NCBI GenBank assembly: GCA_030247885.1
Contig: JAPDRO010000013.1
Span: 496,001 to 560,000, forward strand
Reading direction: 5' to 3'
DNA: 64,000 nt
Source of the DNA: Taxawa tesnikishii (nom. ined.)
Taxonomy: Eukaryota; Ascomycota; Dothideomycetes; Dothideales
Position 1 is the first letter of the stretch. The number at the start of each line of letters is the position of its first letter. The translations under genes were made by a program, and so were the position numbers. Positions 36,115 to 46,981 of this stretch are shown piece after piece. The notes under the pieces are model-generated. The model was not told the DNA's origin. It searched no databases and saw only the letters and a list, made by a program, of their open reading frames with translations.

Positions 36115-38491
36115 ATGACCTACCAACTCGGGATGACGATGCAGAACGGCATGTGGGTCGACAAAAGTCCACACTGTGCCACACGTAGGAGCCGACAAAG
36201 CTCCCGTGGCACCAATGATGAGGAGGGCGGAACCTGCAAGTCGAAAGCCGTGTTCGGAGCGACCCCGTCCATGTGTGTCCGGATCGTAGCTTACTGCGCG
36301 ATTATCCCAATCCTAGGTTTCTTAACCAACATCTGTTATCCGTTTCTCACACCTTACACCACGTCTGCAGCCACCCCAACGGCATTACTGGCGAAGTACG
36401 CTGCAGCTGCGACAGCTCCCTTACTGGAGGTGCTGCAGGCCTATCCACCAGTCCTGACGGAAGGTCCTAGCGGAGCGCTTGAGATTACCGATGGTTCAAC
36501 AAATGCCACCGTCGCCATTGTCAACAGCAACAGACCTGAGTGTCAGGAGACCCTCGTGGTCCACAGCTTTGCATATTCCTACGGAGAACCCTATGTCGGT
36601 AAGTTGCGCTCATTCAAGAATACCAAAAGTTGTATTGACTTGGGAAGGCACCTACAACCCACCGTCATGTTCCTTCAACCGAGTCACATGGAACTTGACC
36701 GTTACTTCGGCAGGTCGACAGTTCGACCGCTTGGGAATTTTATACTTTGGAGATGTTGAAGTCTTTCGCACCACCACTGCTGAGCCGACCGCCAGTGGGA
36801 TAAGATGGACTTACCTCAAGGTGTGTTACGCAGCATGTCTAGGCTCTCACTGGCCGCCATGTTGATCTTTCAACGTAGGATATGACAAATTATTTGTCAT
36901 TGTTCAAAACATCACAAAAGGTCATTTTTGACCTTGGCAACTTGATCGACAATACCTACACGGCTGCGTTCAATGTCACGCTAACAGCATCTTTCTTCAC
37001 AGCCGGGGACTCGATCACGCCAGCGGACCTCATACTGCCCGTATCGGCCCGGCAGTCTGCGGCAGATGCTGCTAGCGTCTTTACTGTGCCTCCTGGCTTA
37101 GCTTCTAATCTTGTCACCCTGCCAAGGAACACCATACGTTCGGTGTTTGCAATTTCTGCAACAGGACAAAGCGCCGAAGAGGTACAGCCATGCTGCAACT
37201 GATACCATGCAACATCTCCTTGACTAATACGTTATAGTTCTGGTGGAGCAACGTCTTGTCAAGCAACACTGAAACCTTCCCTCAAACAGGTGAACTGTAT
37301 GGATATTCACCCTTCCGCGAAGTGCAACTCCTCATCGACGGCAACCTTGCTGGTGTGGCCTGGCCGTTCCCTGTCATCTTCACTGGAGGTATCGTTCCTG
37401 GACTTTGGCGCCCTGTTGTTGGAATAGATGCTTTTGACTTAAGAGAGGATGAGATTGACATAACCCCTGGCTACCCTTACTTTGCGATGGGAAGGAACAC
37501 AACTTCACAGTCCGTGTCTCTGGCCTCAACGATGACGGTAAAGGCAATGTTGCCTTGTCTGAAATCACAGGCAGCTACTGGCTCGTAACTGGCAAAGTAT
37601 GCAATGCATCGTCGTATCAGTCTTGCACAACTGACCCATATGCACCAGGTTTTTGTATGGCTTGACGAAGCGAACCACATCACTACAGGTACCGGACCAA
37701 CCCAGCATACACCCCCTCCTGCCTTTCAAGTGTCCTCCACAGTTGGTACAGGGGTCAACGGCACCAACGAGACTCTTGTCTACGAAGTCATTGCTCAGCG
37801 ACAGCTCTCCTTTACCTCTACGATCCATACCTCCAAGGGCACAAAACAAGCTTCTTGGCAGCAAACTCTGTCCTTTTCCAACTATGGCAACTTCAAAGAC
37901 GCTGGAAACGCCCAAATCAACAGTCAGAATACAGACGGCGTCGATGTCTCATCGAGCGGCTATGCAAAGAGTTATCACTATCCACTCTGGGTCAATTCAG
38001 TTTATAACACAATCGCCGACAACTTTACAATTCAGGCTGATGTCCACCGGGGTAAGGACGTACAAACACTTGGGCGGCCCGTCTTTCCCACTGGTTTGGA
38101 ATCCTTCTCAGCAGTCGAAGACATTCAGACAGTGTACCCGACTTTTCAGGGGGCAGCGTTGTCTACAATTCAAAACGGTAGTGCAACCTACATGGCCAAT
38201 ACTACCTCTTCGACGTCATCTAGCTTCGGAACTACTGAGCAGGATATGGTTCTGGCAGGCGTGAGAGCTGGCGCATCCAAGAACGCTCAAGGATTCCCCA
38301 CTTTGACAGGCAACACTGAGCTGTTTCACCGTTACATCATGGCTGTCAATGGAACAGTGACTGAAGATGAAGAAACATTGACTGGCAAGAGCATCAGACA
38401 TCAACACATTGGCTTGGATAGCAGTAGGGGTTTTGCAAATTCGGGCGTACGGGGCATGCTGGGAAGGGGTCCCGCAGGCCCAGGGAGATGA
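36115..38491 (+). CDS. Peptide N-glycosidase A-type amidase (PNGase A), one-base frameshift
   Basis: Member of the peptide N4-(N-acetyl-beta-glucosaminyl)asparagine amidase A family, which releases N-glycans from glycopeptides. Five exons: 36115-36598, 36648-36820, 36879-37181, 37238-37596 and 37649-38491. An N-terminal hydrophobic segment (R-I-V-A-Y-C-A-I-I-P-I-L-G-F-L) is a signal anchor, so the enzyme should act in the secretory path or outside. Family blocks include VVHSFAYSYGEPYVG, FNRVTWNLTVTSAGRQFDRLG, YGYSPFREVQL and PGLWRPVVGIDAFDL. At the C-run 37464-37467 one base is missing. The frame resumes as WLPLLCDGKEHNFTVRVSG, and with one base added the exons total 721 codons. The start could also be the ATG at 36271, just before the anchor. 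Confidence 0.88.
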
Positions 38492-40109
38492 GCGTGGATG
38501 TTTCTTTACGTTTGTTTTTCCTGTCACGACGGCGCGGTGTTACGGGTTTGTCTCTTCGCAGATTCCTTCCCCTACCTGCATTACTTTCGTCATCGAGTAC
38601 GGTCAATCCGTTATTTCCATCTTGAACTCCTCGGCTTACCGGCCGGGCCTCCCAAGCCGCTTGAAGGGCACAGAAGCATCCAACCGGGACGCTCAGTGAA
38701 GCGGGGTCTCCGTCGTCTATTTCCACTCTCTACCGCTATGAACGAAGTGAGGCGATAACCCTTCTATCTTGACAAGACTTTCGTAGCGCCCGTCCGCCCG
38801 TCGTCGAGATCAACATAGTCAACCGCCCTTTCGGCATGTAATCTATTCCACGTGGCAGTCTACGATCTTACGAAGCTTACTCCCCACCATCCCACCACAG
38901 ATTGTAGCGAACGGGAGCGCAATGACCTCTTCGCTCATGGATCATGTCACAACAGCATTACCGGTCCCTGATTCCGCATTTGACGCTCGGAAATAGGAGA
39001 CGCCTGACGGGACGTCTGGATAATCATTATTAAATCGACCTTGTGGGTCCGCTGGCGGCCGGCGCGGCGAACCTAAATCCAAATTCTGTCTGGCCGGCGC
39101 TTCTCATCGATTTGTCTCCGCACCTGCGCCCAGCGGCTGGGCCGAACGATGGCGGAATGCTGTGGACGGGCCAACGACAGGACAGGGTACCCCGTCGGTT
39201 CTTTGAAAGTGCAAGCGTCGGTTTTCAGATGCGGTGCCAAGGCCGACCATTGTTTGTGACAGCAAAGTTGTCATGGCCGTGGGCTTACCAGTGTCTCGGC
39301 GCTTCCATGAGGTAAACGTTCGGTCGAGGGTGGTTGAATAGTCATGAGCTTCCCGGTAGTAGGGTGTCGAGCATTCCCGGTGCTGGCGAGTGCGCGAGAC
39401 GCAGTGATTGACGATGCACTCTGCAGATGTTCTTTTCTTAGTCTAGCCGACCTGCGTTGCATATCAAAGCCTGGTTGTCCACAGTCGGACTCGGAAGGTT
39501 TCTCCTTTTTCGACATGGCACAGGCTGGGTAGAAGACGGGCTCGTGCTCTTTGACTAGAGAGTGCGTCACTAGGCACAAGACAAGACTTGGATCACGCTC
39601 ACGCAAAACCTTATATGCACGAGCGGAATAATTCCTCTCTGGCCGTTTTGTCGACCACTTTGGGGGCTGTCACAAGTATTAGAGCCTGATGATTGACAGT
39701 TACTAACGCGCTCGTTACTCACATCTTTCCTCTACACCTAGCCGGGACTGGGCACCTGCACACGATATCCGACGGTTGGCGCGCGCCGTGTACGCTCCGG
39801 TATCATACGTGCACACGGGTTCGTATGCCAAGCCGAGATGGGCTGTAGGTGTTAGTTGCAGATCTCAGACTTTGTCAGGTTGCTCACAAGTTGCTACCGT
39901 TACTGGCATCGACCTAGAAATTCGTCACTCTCCAACTATTCTATTACCAGGCTACAGACGCTACAGACGCTACAGACGCCTCTTCTTGGCACGGCACCTT
40001 TGTCCCGACCATCGCTGCTGTCTGGATCGAGGTCACTTGGCTGTTGACTCATCAGCTAACCGTCTGTCTGTATCTGATCCTAGCGAGTCATTGAGATGGG
40101 ACTGGCGGA
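38492..40109. other. Intergenic, 1.6 kb
   Basis: This lies between two converging genes. It contains a threefold CTACAGACG repeat (about 39952-39979) and a minus-strand open frame (39606-39271) whose part from MSKKEKPSESD onward is merely hydrophilic and unsupported. No gene is called. Confidence 0.5.
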
Positions 40110-41153
40110 TCAGATCGCATGGCAGCAACGCCGCCAATCTCTTGTCACAACCCTTTCTCCTTGGACAAGATTCGCAATGACCTTGCCAACCTCAGCAGGC
40201 TTCTCAACCATACACCAATGTCCGCTCTCAATGGTCTTGACCGTCAGAGCTGGCAGCAGTCCTGCCTGCTTGGTCGGCTCGATCGAGTCCGGCGTGGCCA
40301 CTGTGTCTCCGGTACACCCAAGGTACAGCACAGCCAGTCCTACAATACCTCGCCCCTTCGGGACCTCCTTCTCCGCCTCGTACGTGACGTTGTCTTTGTA
40401 TGCTACATACCATAGCAATGACGCCCCCATTCCATCGCGCCCAATCCTCTTGATAAACCCGGCCTTGAACCCCTCGTCCCGCGCGTACGGTCTCAGCTGC
40501 GCAGGCTCTAGTCGCTTGTCCGCTTCAAGCCAGCCGCGAAATGCGCCCCGAGTGGTCCAGAGTCGCCGGTAAAGCTCCTGGTCCTCTAAATGCAAGACGT
40601 CGTAGAAACTGTGCAAATGCGCCTCGATCACCCTGGCTCCGTCGGACGCTGTGAAGAGCTCCCAGTACGCGAAGAAGGACTCCTCGCCCGCTTGCTGTGG
40701 GAGCATGGCAGGTAGGTCGAACGGCGCCGGCAATGGTGGCGCGTTCGCCACGTTTAGCATCACCAGACCGATTCTCAGCTCAGGATGCCAGAGGTAGACT
40801 CGCTGCGCTAAATAGGAGCCCCAGTCGTGGCCGATGATGGTTACACGCTTAACTGCTTCGTGGGCCAGGATCTCGGCGATGTCGTCCGCCATCCCGCGGC
40901 TGTTGTACGCCTGTGCGTTCAAAGGCTTCGAACTTCCACCATATCCGAGACAGTCCGGAGTCAAGAGTGAGTGCATGCAAGGGAGATGGTCAAGCATAGG
41001 AAATCAGACGGAGGCAGAAACAGGATAGCCATGTAGTAAGAGGATGGTGGTGGCAGCGGCGGACCCTGCGGCAGGAGAGGTGGCAGTACGGGTGTAATAC
41101 GTGTAGGTCAGAGATCGCAAGGTCTAGTAATCATGTTTCTGGAGCGCATTCAT
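40110..41153 (-). pseudogene. Epoxide-hydrolase-like alpha/beta hydrolase, two in-frame stops
   Basis: An alpha/beta-hydrolase of the soluble epoxide hydrolase type. It starts M-N-A-L-Q-K-H-D-Y at 41153 and continues L-R-S-L-T-Y-T-Y-Y-T-R, the HGYP oxyanion motif, LLTPDCLGYGGSSKP, the nucleophile motif GHDWGS, a cap region, G-C-T-G-D-T for the acid and S-G-H-W for the catalytic His. Two nonsense codons interrupt the N-terminal part. One is TAG at 41126-41124. The other is TGA at 41006-41004, exactly where this family has Trp, 6 residues after HGYP. No intron with GT ends removes either. The frame from the ATG at 40997 stays open (295 aa), but that product would lack the HGYP strand. I read it as a decaying gene. 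Confidence 0.82.
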
Positions 41154-42562
41154 TGCTGAGGTTATGGCTGATTTGGGGTTGATCTGGGGCTGATTTGGCA
41201 AGGCAAACTGCAGATTGAAAATTTGACAGTAGCAGAAAGGGAGAGGCTAGGCGACGGAGCGCATTCTTGAGCGCTGGACGGCTTGTTTCATATCCAAGGT
41301 GATGTATTTCATCTTCTAGGATCGTCTTCCAATGGGACAACACTTACCATATCCAGTATATCTCGTGTAGAAGGAAGGAAGATGGCGTGTGATACGCAGC
41401 TCGGCGCAGACTTGGTGAGATCAGCTGAATCAGCTAGGCGACCAGAATCAAGTATATCGTTCGGAGTCCGATCAATATCTCATCTGAACCCAGTACTTAC
41501 TTCTTTAGGTATACCAGAGCTTGCACTGATTGGACGCACGATTCACACTCGTGGGAGTGAGCCTCTGGTAGAGAAACCAGAACACCGGACATGGGCGCCC
41601 AGTACCCAGCCGTGTACTCCACGGGTCTAAGACTTGCAAGGGCCACAACACCTATGACAGCTTGCGTCATAGCAGCAGCAGCAACCAGCTTGTCAGACGA
41701 ATAGGTCAGTTTTATTTCCACAGAATATCGTTCCATCGTGTCCAGTCACCACGGGTTTAACCACTTGCCGCGCTCTTTCCTATCAGAAATTTCCTGGTCG
41801 TACTTCATACCAGTGAAGCAGTCCGAGTCGCCAAACGACTCACTTGGTTTTCTATGCGGGAATGCTCCACAGCCTAGTCAGTCCATGCATTTGCACGTCC
41901 ACCGCAACTGGTCCTAGATGTAACGAATTGTTTTGGGGGACAAGAGTTGTTCCTGAGAGAACCGGCCTCTCTTGTTGAGCGGCCCCTGAGTGACACGTCG
42001 GTCGAACGCGGAGGCGTCGGTGCAGATGTATCCTCCAGGTTCGAAACCACTTCAACTCGCTTCAAAGCTGTGATGCTACGGGACTTGATGATGATGATGA
42101 CGAAACAATTTCCCATCCGGGTTATTTGATGATATTGCAGCCAAAGTCACCTAGCGGTTCGGGTACGCCGTGGGCATTTGCAAGGCTTCTTGCAGTCAAT
42201 CATGGCCGGAATCCTGGATTATGCACAGCGAGTCAATCCAGAGGCATCTCAGTCCAGGCGCAAGAGCCATGAAGATGGCTTCTCGGAAAATTTCGGTAGG
42301 CTCGCAAAGGGTACCCCTCCTTACAGAAATTTCTGTTCATCGCCCAGGAGGAGACGAACTGGCTGAACTCTTGTCCCACTTATGACTGAGGGTCGCATAC
42401 CGACACGTAGCCTTGTCTGGTACGCCGGTTTCGCACAGCACGACTGTTGGATCACCCTGCGTAGGCTGCACACGCAGCAGTCTTGTGAGTAAGCTCTCAG
42501 CGGGTTTGTGCCGGTATCTGGTATACTCTTCTACACATTTGGAAACGTAATCTTCAATGTTT
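41154..42562. other. Intergenic, 1.4 kb
   Basis: Upstream of the hydrolase and downstream of the regulator. A minus-strand open frame at 41736-41497 starts M-E-R-Y-S-V-E-I-K-L-T-Y and has no further support. There is a GAT trinucleotide run near 42085. No gene is called. Confidence 0.45.
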
Positions 42563-44282
42563 CTAACGCTCGTATCTGCCACTGGCACTGTTGAGTTCTT
42601 CCTTCTCACCCAGGAGCGGTAGAGTGAAATCGGCAGGCAGGTTGATGTCCATGAAATTCTCGAACAGCGAGTCCATGTGATCGAACACGCTGTTGTTCTG
42701 AAAAACGCGTTAGGTTCATCCAGCATATCGCTTCCAACGTCGTATGGCTGGTTCTCCGCATTCAGAGAAACATGAGTGGCGGCTTCGATTCTTTGAGATT
42801 GCTCTGAGATCTCTGAGGGTGTCATGCGTGAGATCTCGACGCGCACGTTCGGTTGTGTCCTGACCATCTTGCCGATTTCCTGCAATACTTTCCTGCCGAC
42901 CTTTGCAGACTGTCTGGCAGACCACCAGACATTGGCCATCCCCTCAAGCAACGTGACGCACCGCTCTAGTTGCTCTTTGGCCAACTCCTTCTTGATTGCT
43001 TGTTTACTAGTTCGGAACTGTTGATAGCTCACCGACAAGCAGAGAGACACGGCCCAAGGTATCATTGGTAGAGGGACCAAACCATGAGTTGCATGGCTCG
43101 CCAACGCCACGATCTGCGTAACCGACACCGTCCGTCGGAGATGAGAGGGACCTGAGAGGATCACGTCTTTGACTGATCGTGTCCTGCAGGAGAGAACGGC
43201 TAAGGCGTGGTAGTAAATCTCCAGGGACGCTTGGACAGCATGTCAGTAAGACGTCGATGCGTTGCGGCTTGATAGAACCTACTCAACAGGTCTGGTTCAA
43301 CGCCCCAGCCCTGATGTTCCTCCACCACTTCCTCAAAACTGACGAGACTGTCCGCCCATTCCGTGTCCTCTGGGCCAGCGGTCGGCGAGTACAGTCGAAC
43401 AACCTTTGCCAGTAGCTCCGAGAGTTTCAGCCAGATGCAGAAAGCCGGTTCGTTGGATTTGTACGCATCCTCGAGCTTCAACCCAACGTCTCGTTCGTTC
43501 ATCATCTGTGGCCTGCCATGCATTGCCGCGTTCAATTTATCCAGACTCCACAAGGACCAGAAAAGATTGTCCAGGTCTTTGCTTTGACGGTCGGCGTGTG
43601 CGCGACCGAGGTGGATACCCACTGTATGAGCAAGATGTATGGCTTGTGCGAGGCAAAGGGATGCCTCCTCAGCGCCTTCGTCGCCCTCAGCGTAGAGCGA
43701 TAGCAGTGCCAATGCGCGGATTCTGCTTGCCCGATCTCGACTGCAACCAGATTGCAGCAAGGAGACCAGTTCGGAGCGAAGTATGCGAGCGAACTCTTTT
43801 GGTGCAAGAATATGAGAGATTTCCCGAAGCTGGAGACTGCTCGACGCTGCAGGATCTCTCGATGCTGCTAGGCAAACAGCCTGTCGAAGTGCGACCATAG
43901 ACGAACCAGAGCCATGTTCAAATGCCTCTTGATTCAGTAGCGGCAACAAGGGGTGTATGCGGGCAAAGTATATACCCATAAGACTTCTCTGGTCCGATTC
44001 CGGTGGAAGCAGGTGTTCAGTGCTGCTATATCGTTCGAGAGTGGTTGATGGAGTTGGCTGCCCTTCTTCATCTTCCGAAGCGTCGTCCGGGTCCCGTTCT
44101 TGACTTGAGTGTCTGGCACCACCGTCATGCCACGCGCCAATGTCATTGACATCGCGTCGCTGGTTGTTCGATTCGCCTAACAAGGTCGCCTCTGGAAGTA
44201 GATCACTGATGAAGCGAGACACCTTCTGCCGGGGTGTAGGCTGGACGACTTTCCTTGTTGCCTTCTCGTTTCCGTGTGGCAA
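42563..44282 (-). CDS. Fungal-specific transcription factor, regulatory domain
   Basis: Three exons carry a fungal_trans-type regulatory domain: 44282-43283, 43229-42739 and 42697-42563. Intron 1 (43282-43230, donor GTAGGT, branch TTACTGAC) and intron 2 (42738-42698, acceptor TTTTTCAG with CTAAC branch) keep phase, giving 542 codons. Family marks are L-M-G-I-Y-F-A-R-I-H-P-L-L-P-L-L-N, C-L-A-Q-A-I-H-L-A-H-T-V-G-I-H-L-G-R, D-N-L-F-W-S-L-W-S-L-D-K-L-N-A-A-M-H-G-R-P and S-L-E-I-Y-Y-H-A-L-A-V-L-S-C. No ATG opens this frame. 44282 is only the left edge of a conserved open stretch. The DNA-binding exon that should precede it is disrupted (44417-44515). If transcribed, the product may lack DNA binding. 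Confidence 0.75.
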
Positions 44283-44416
44283 TTCGTTACCGGTGCGACC
44301 AACATCACTTCCATGAGATCTGGTAGACTCCGAACTGGCATCAGGTAAGATGTTATGCGTACATCGTTTCTGTGCTCATTAACAGGGAGGTTCGTCTGAA
44401 TTGAGGTGCGTGATTG

Positions 44417-44515
44417 TCATGTCCCTGCCTTTCTCTTCTTGCACGCTTGACAAGCCGTATCCGGCGCTTTCCTCTTACGACTGCTGCTCTCATTGACGAT
44501 AAAAGTATAATCCAT
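44417..44515 (-). pseudogene. Broken Zn2Cys6 DNA-binding exon of the regulator
   Basis: From the ATG at 44515 the frame reads M-D-Y-T-F-I-V-N-E-S-S-S-R-K-R-K-A-P-D and then ACQACKKRK, the first Cys pair and basic segment of a Zn2Cys6 cluster. The third Cys should follow within six residues. Instead the frame runs A-G-T and stops (TGA 44419-44417). No GT donor lies between the second Cys and the stop. Further downstream, in the frame of the main domain, E-P-P-C...A-Q-K-R-C-T-H-N looks like the second half of the cluster but contains two stops. The binding domain therefore seems eroded. A missed unusual intron is the alternative. Confidence 0.6.
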
Positions 44516-44883
44516 CAGGTAGAGTACGAATGTGATGTTATCCAGTTCATCTGCTCATTCGAGAGACGACATTGTCACTATTCATCTGCAAAAGATCGAG
44601 GATTGGGGATGCAAACGATGCGAACTTTAGCCGTAGGGACGTCGACTCTAGACGTCAACTGATATACTTCCGCATCTCGTACTCAAATAGTCGAACGAAT
44701 GAGACAAAGATACAAGGAATCACAAGACATTGAGCAGCAAGTGTGCAAGGTTCAGATGCCCATGGCATTCATTCATCAACTATTATACAAGGATTCCACA
44801 TCTCATACCAACGCGGACCTGTGTCCGGGGTGAATCCTCCACAATAATGTCATTCCTTCGTGTCCTAAGCCATGGCGAGGCAT
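44516..44883. other. Intergenic, 370 bases
   Basis: Upstream of the regulator and downstream of the small hydrophilic protein gene, both minus strand. I see no additional feature. Confidence 0.5.
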
Positions 44884-45169
44884 CTAGGAGGTATCGTGGA
44901 TGGCGTTTGGAAGAGCCTCTTCAACCTTCTTCGGGACGGCCTCCTGGAGGACCTTAGGGACCTTAGAGTCACCAGTGGCGTGGGACTTGGAGCCGGAGCT
45001 GCCGGTGTCGTGGATCTGGTTTGGGACGTTGTCCTCAACCCCCTTGGGGAGCTTCTCCTGGGCCTTCTCTGGGACTGCGGAGATGTTAGGAAGAAGTGGA
45101 AGAAACTGAATACAGAGGCTACGAACCGTGGGAGCCACCGGAGGCGTGGGACTGGTCGGTGCCGGACAT
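44884..45169 (-). CDS. Small hydrophilic repeat protein, 77 aa
   Basis: Two exons, 45169-45127 and 45074-44884, separated by a 52-base intron (donor GTTCGT, branch CTAAC, acceptor CCGCAG). The product starts MSGTDQSHASGGSH and is hydrophilic, with no Cys, no signal peptide and no membrane segment. It consists essentially of two copies of a 25-residue unit of the form V-P-(8)-P-K-x-V-E-(3)-P-N-x-I-H-D-T, joined by a Gly/Ser/His linker. The composition recalls fungal stress or conidiation proteins and LEA-like proteins, but I recognise no named family. A pyrimidine-rich stretch and TATATATA lie about 85 bases upstream (45253-45260). Confidence 0.72.
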
Positions 45170-46627
45170 TGTGATTTTGCGGTTTTTGTTGTTCGAATGA
45201 AGTGGTTTGGTTTGATGCTTAGGATGGTTCCTTGTCAGCTCAGAAGTACACCGTATATATACACTTGATGGCAGCCATCGCAAGGAATAATGACGATGAA
45301 TGATGTAGGCCTCTTGGCGTAAGTATTGACGTCTTGGTGGGGTGTTGCTACCCCGCCATTGAATGTACGCATCACAGGCTTCATCACAAGCGGGCGTGGA
45401 GAGCTCCGTTTCCGTCTCTGGAAGGGCTATTGTGGATTCGAGATCTCTCCGCCGATTGGATCTAGATCGTCTGATATCATCATCCCACGCCGAGCTCACG
45501 CGTGATCTAGCGACCGTGAGGCCAATAACAACGCTTTAGACGCCATACCACAACAGTGATCCACTCACGTCGGACTTCCGCTTCCTAACTACGAGCTGGT
45601 AGGTGCTGCGCCCCGTCGTTTAACCGCTCAGAAGCGTGCACATGCTCTGCTGCCTGAAGGGGATTGCGTGCTGATCCTCCAGCTGCTTCACTACTCCGAC
45701 ACGGGGACACGGGAAGCTTGAAGGACGTCAGCCGAGCTGTATTAGATGCTGACGTCTTGCTCACCATGTGGAACACGGAACCTCCGCCCTCCGAGCTCCA
45801 TGAGAGCTCGGGGAATGGGTAAACCACAATTTGCGCGTCTCCTGCGGCTCTGCTCAGTGGAGCCGCTGATGCAACAGAACGTTCGATTCGGCTCCAAAAT
45901 GGAATACTTCCGTTTTCACCAGCTCTACGGACTTCCGCCAACGTTGCTGTACGCTGATGAGGACAGCTATCCTGTCGCCGAGCTGTTTCGTGGGCGGCCA
46001 GCCTCACAAGTGACCGAGTGTACGCCCAAGCCTCACACCGCTGCTGTCCAGGGAACATTCGCCGGAGTTCTCATGTGCCGTCGGATGAAGCGGTGTCTGT
46101 CTGTCTGACCGCATCTTCGCCGCCAGTCTGCAGGTATTGATTGAACAGGTGTCCAGTGGCCATCACTGAGAGGGACAGTACCTCTGCCAGACGCTTGACA
46201 GATTCAACGGTTGATACTGTCATCTCTTATCCTCATGACAGCGAGTTGGCGAGGGGACCATACAGCGGCGCGAACGATTAGTTGCAGCATCGAACATGGC
46301 TTGCGCTGTCCTAGCCGCAACGTCCATCTCACCGCCTCACTGGCTTGCTTCCTGCGGTCACACCAATGCTGCTTTCTACATTGTTGACCTCTCCTTACGA
46401 CCAGCAAAGAGCCGGGAAGAACACACTGAGGAAACACAGATGAAGGGTCACAATTCTAGGAGCACTCACTTTCATCATGCGGCCCCGTTGGCCCTACCAC
46501 TCTGGTTGGTCATCAGTGTCGCCGTCATGATCATCTACACCCCGCGTCAATGTTCTCGAAATCCATCGTGATACGGTAGAACAGAATGTATTGAAAGTAT
46601 ATGAATCTGTGGTTGACACTAACTGTC
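45170..46627. other. Intergenic, 1.45 kb
   Basis: The promoter side of the small hydrophilic protein, then 1.2 kb with overlapping open frames on both strands (45585-46108). None has splice consistency or a recognisable motif. Nothing is called. Confidence 0.45.
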
Positions 46628-46747
46628 ACGTTCGGCCATAGGCGGCTGAATACAGCGGATCCCGTTCGCTCTCCGGAACTTAAGCAGTCGACCGACGAGT
46701 TAGTACTATAGTGGGTGACCATATGGGAATCCTCGTTGCTGAACGTT
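46628..46747 (+). rRNA. 5S ribosomal RNA gene
   Basis: A 120-base sequence matching eukaryotic 5S rRNA along its length. It has ACGTTCGGCCATAGG at the 5' end, GGATCCCGTTCGCTCTCCG in the middle, the ACTTAAGCAG box A region, GTTAGTACTATAGTGGGTGA in the loop-E and helix IV part, and a 3' end CTGAACGT that pairs with the 5' ACGTTC. A short T run follows, as for RNA polymerase III termination. It stands alone with no rDNA next to it, as is usual for the dispersed 5S genes of filamentous ascomycetes. Several stem positions differ from the common fungal consensus (for example GGCGGCTGAATACAG), so a variant or pseudogene copy is possible. Confidence 0.88.
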
Positions 46748-46981
46748 TTGCTGTGTGCATCTCTGTTTGCAGTATGCGGACCGAGGACCGAGGACCAAGG
46801 ACTTCAATAACGGTAATCTATTTGTCCATTTTCATTTTTGAACATAAAAAATGTCCGCACGCAGGAGTCAAGCAACAATTGTACATAGTCAAATCATGGG
46901 TCTGGGCTGATCTGCGCCAGATTTGTTCGATGGTCGATATCCAAAAATGAATTAATCCATCTACAGACCCCCACCGATTCG

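Noticed and set aside
37440-37600. An extra intron in PNGase A to explain the frame change
   Set aside because: Conserved residues run through on both sides of the C-run with no gap, leaving no room for an intron.
42690-42740. A one-base frameshift in the regulator near a T-run
   Set aside because: The T-run is the polypyrimidine tract of a good acceptor (TTTTTCAG with a CTAAC branch), and a short intron explains the frame change.
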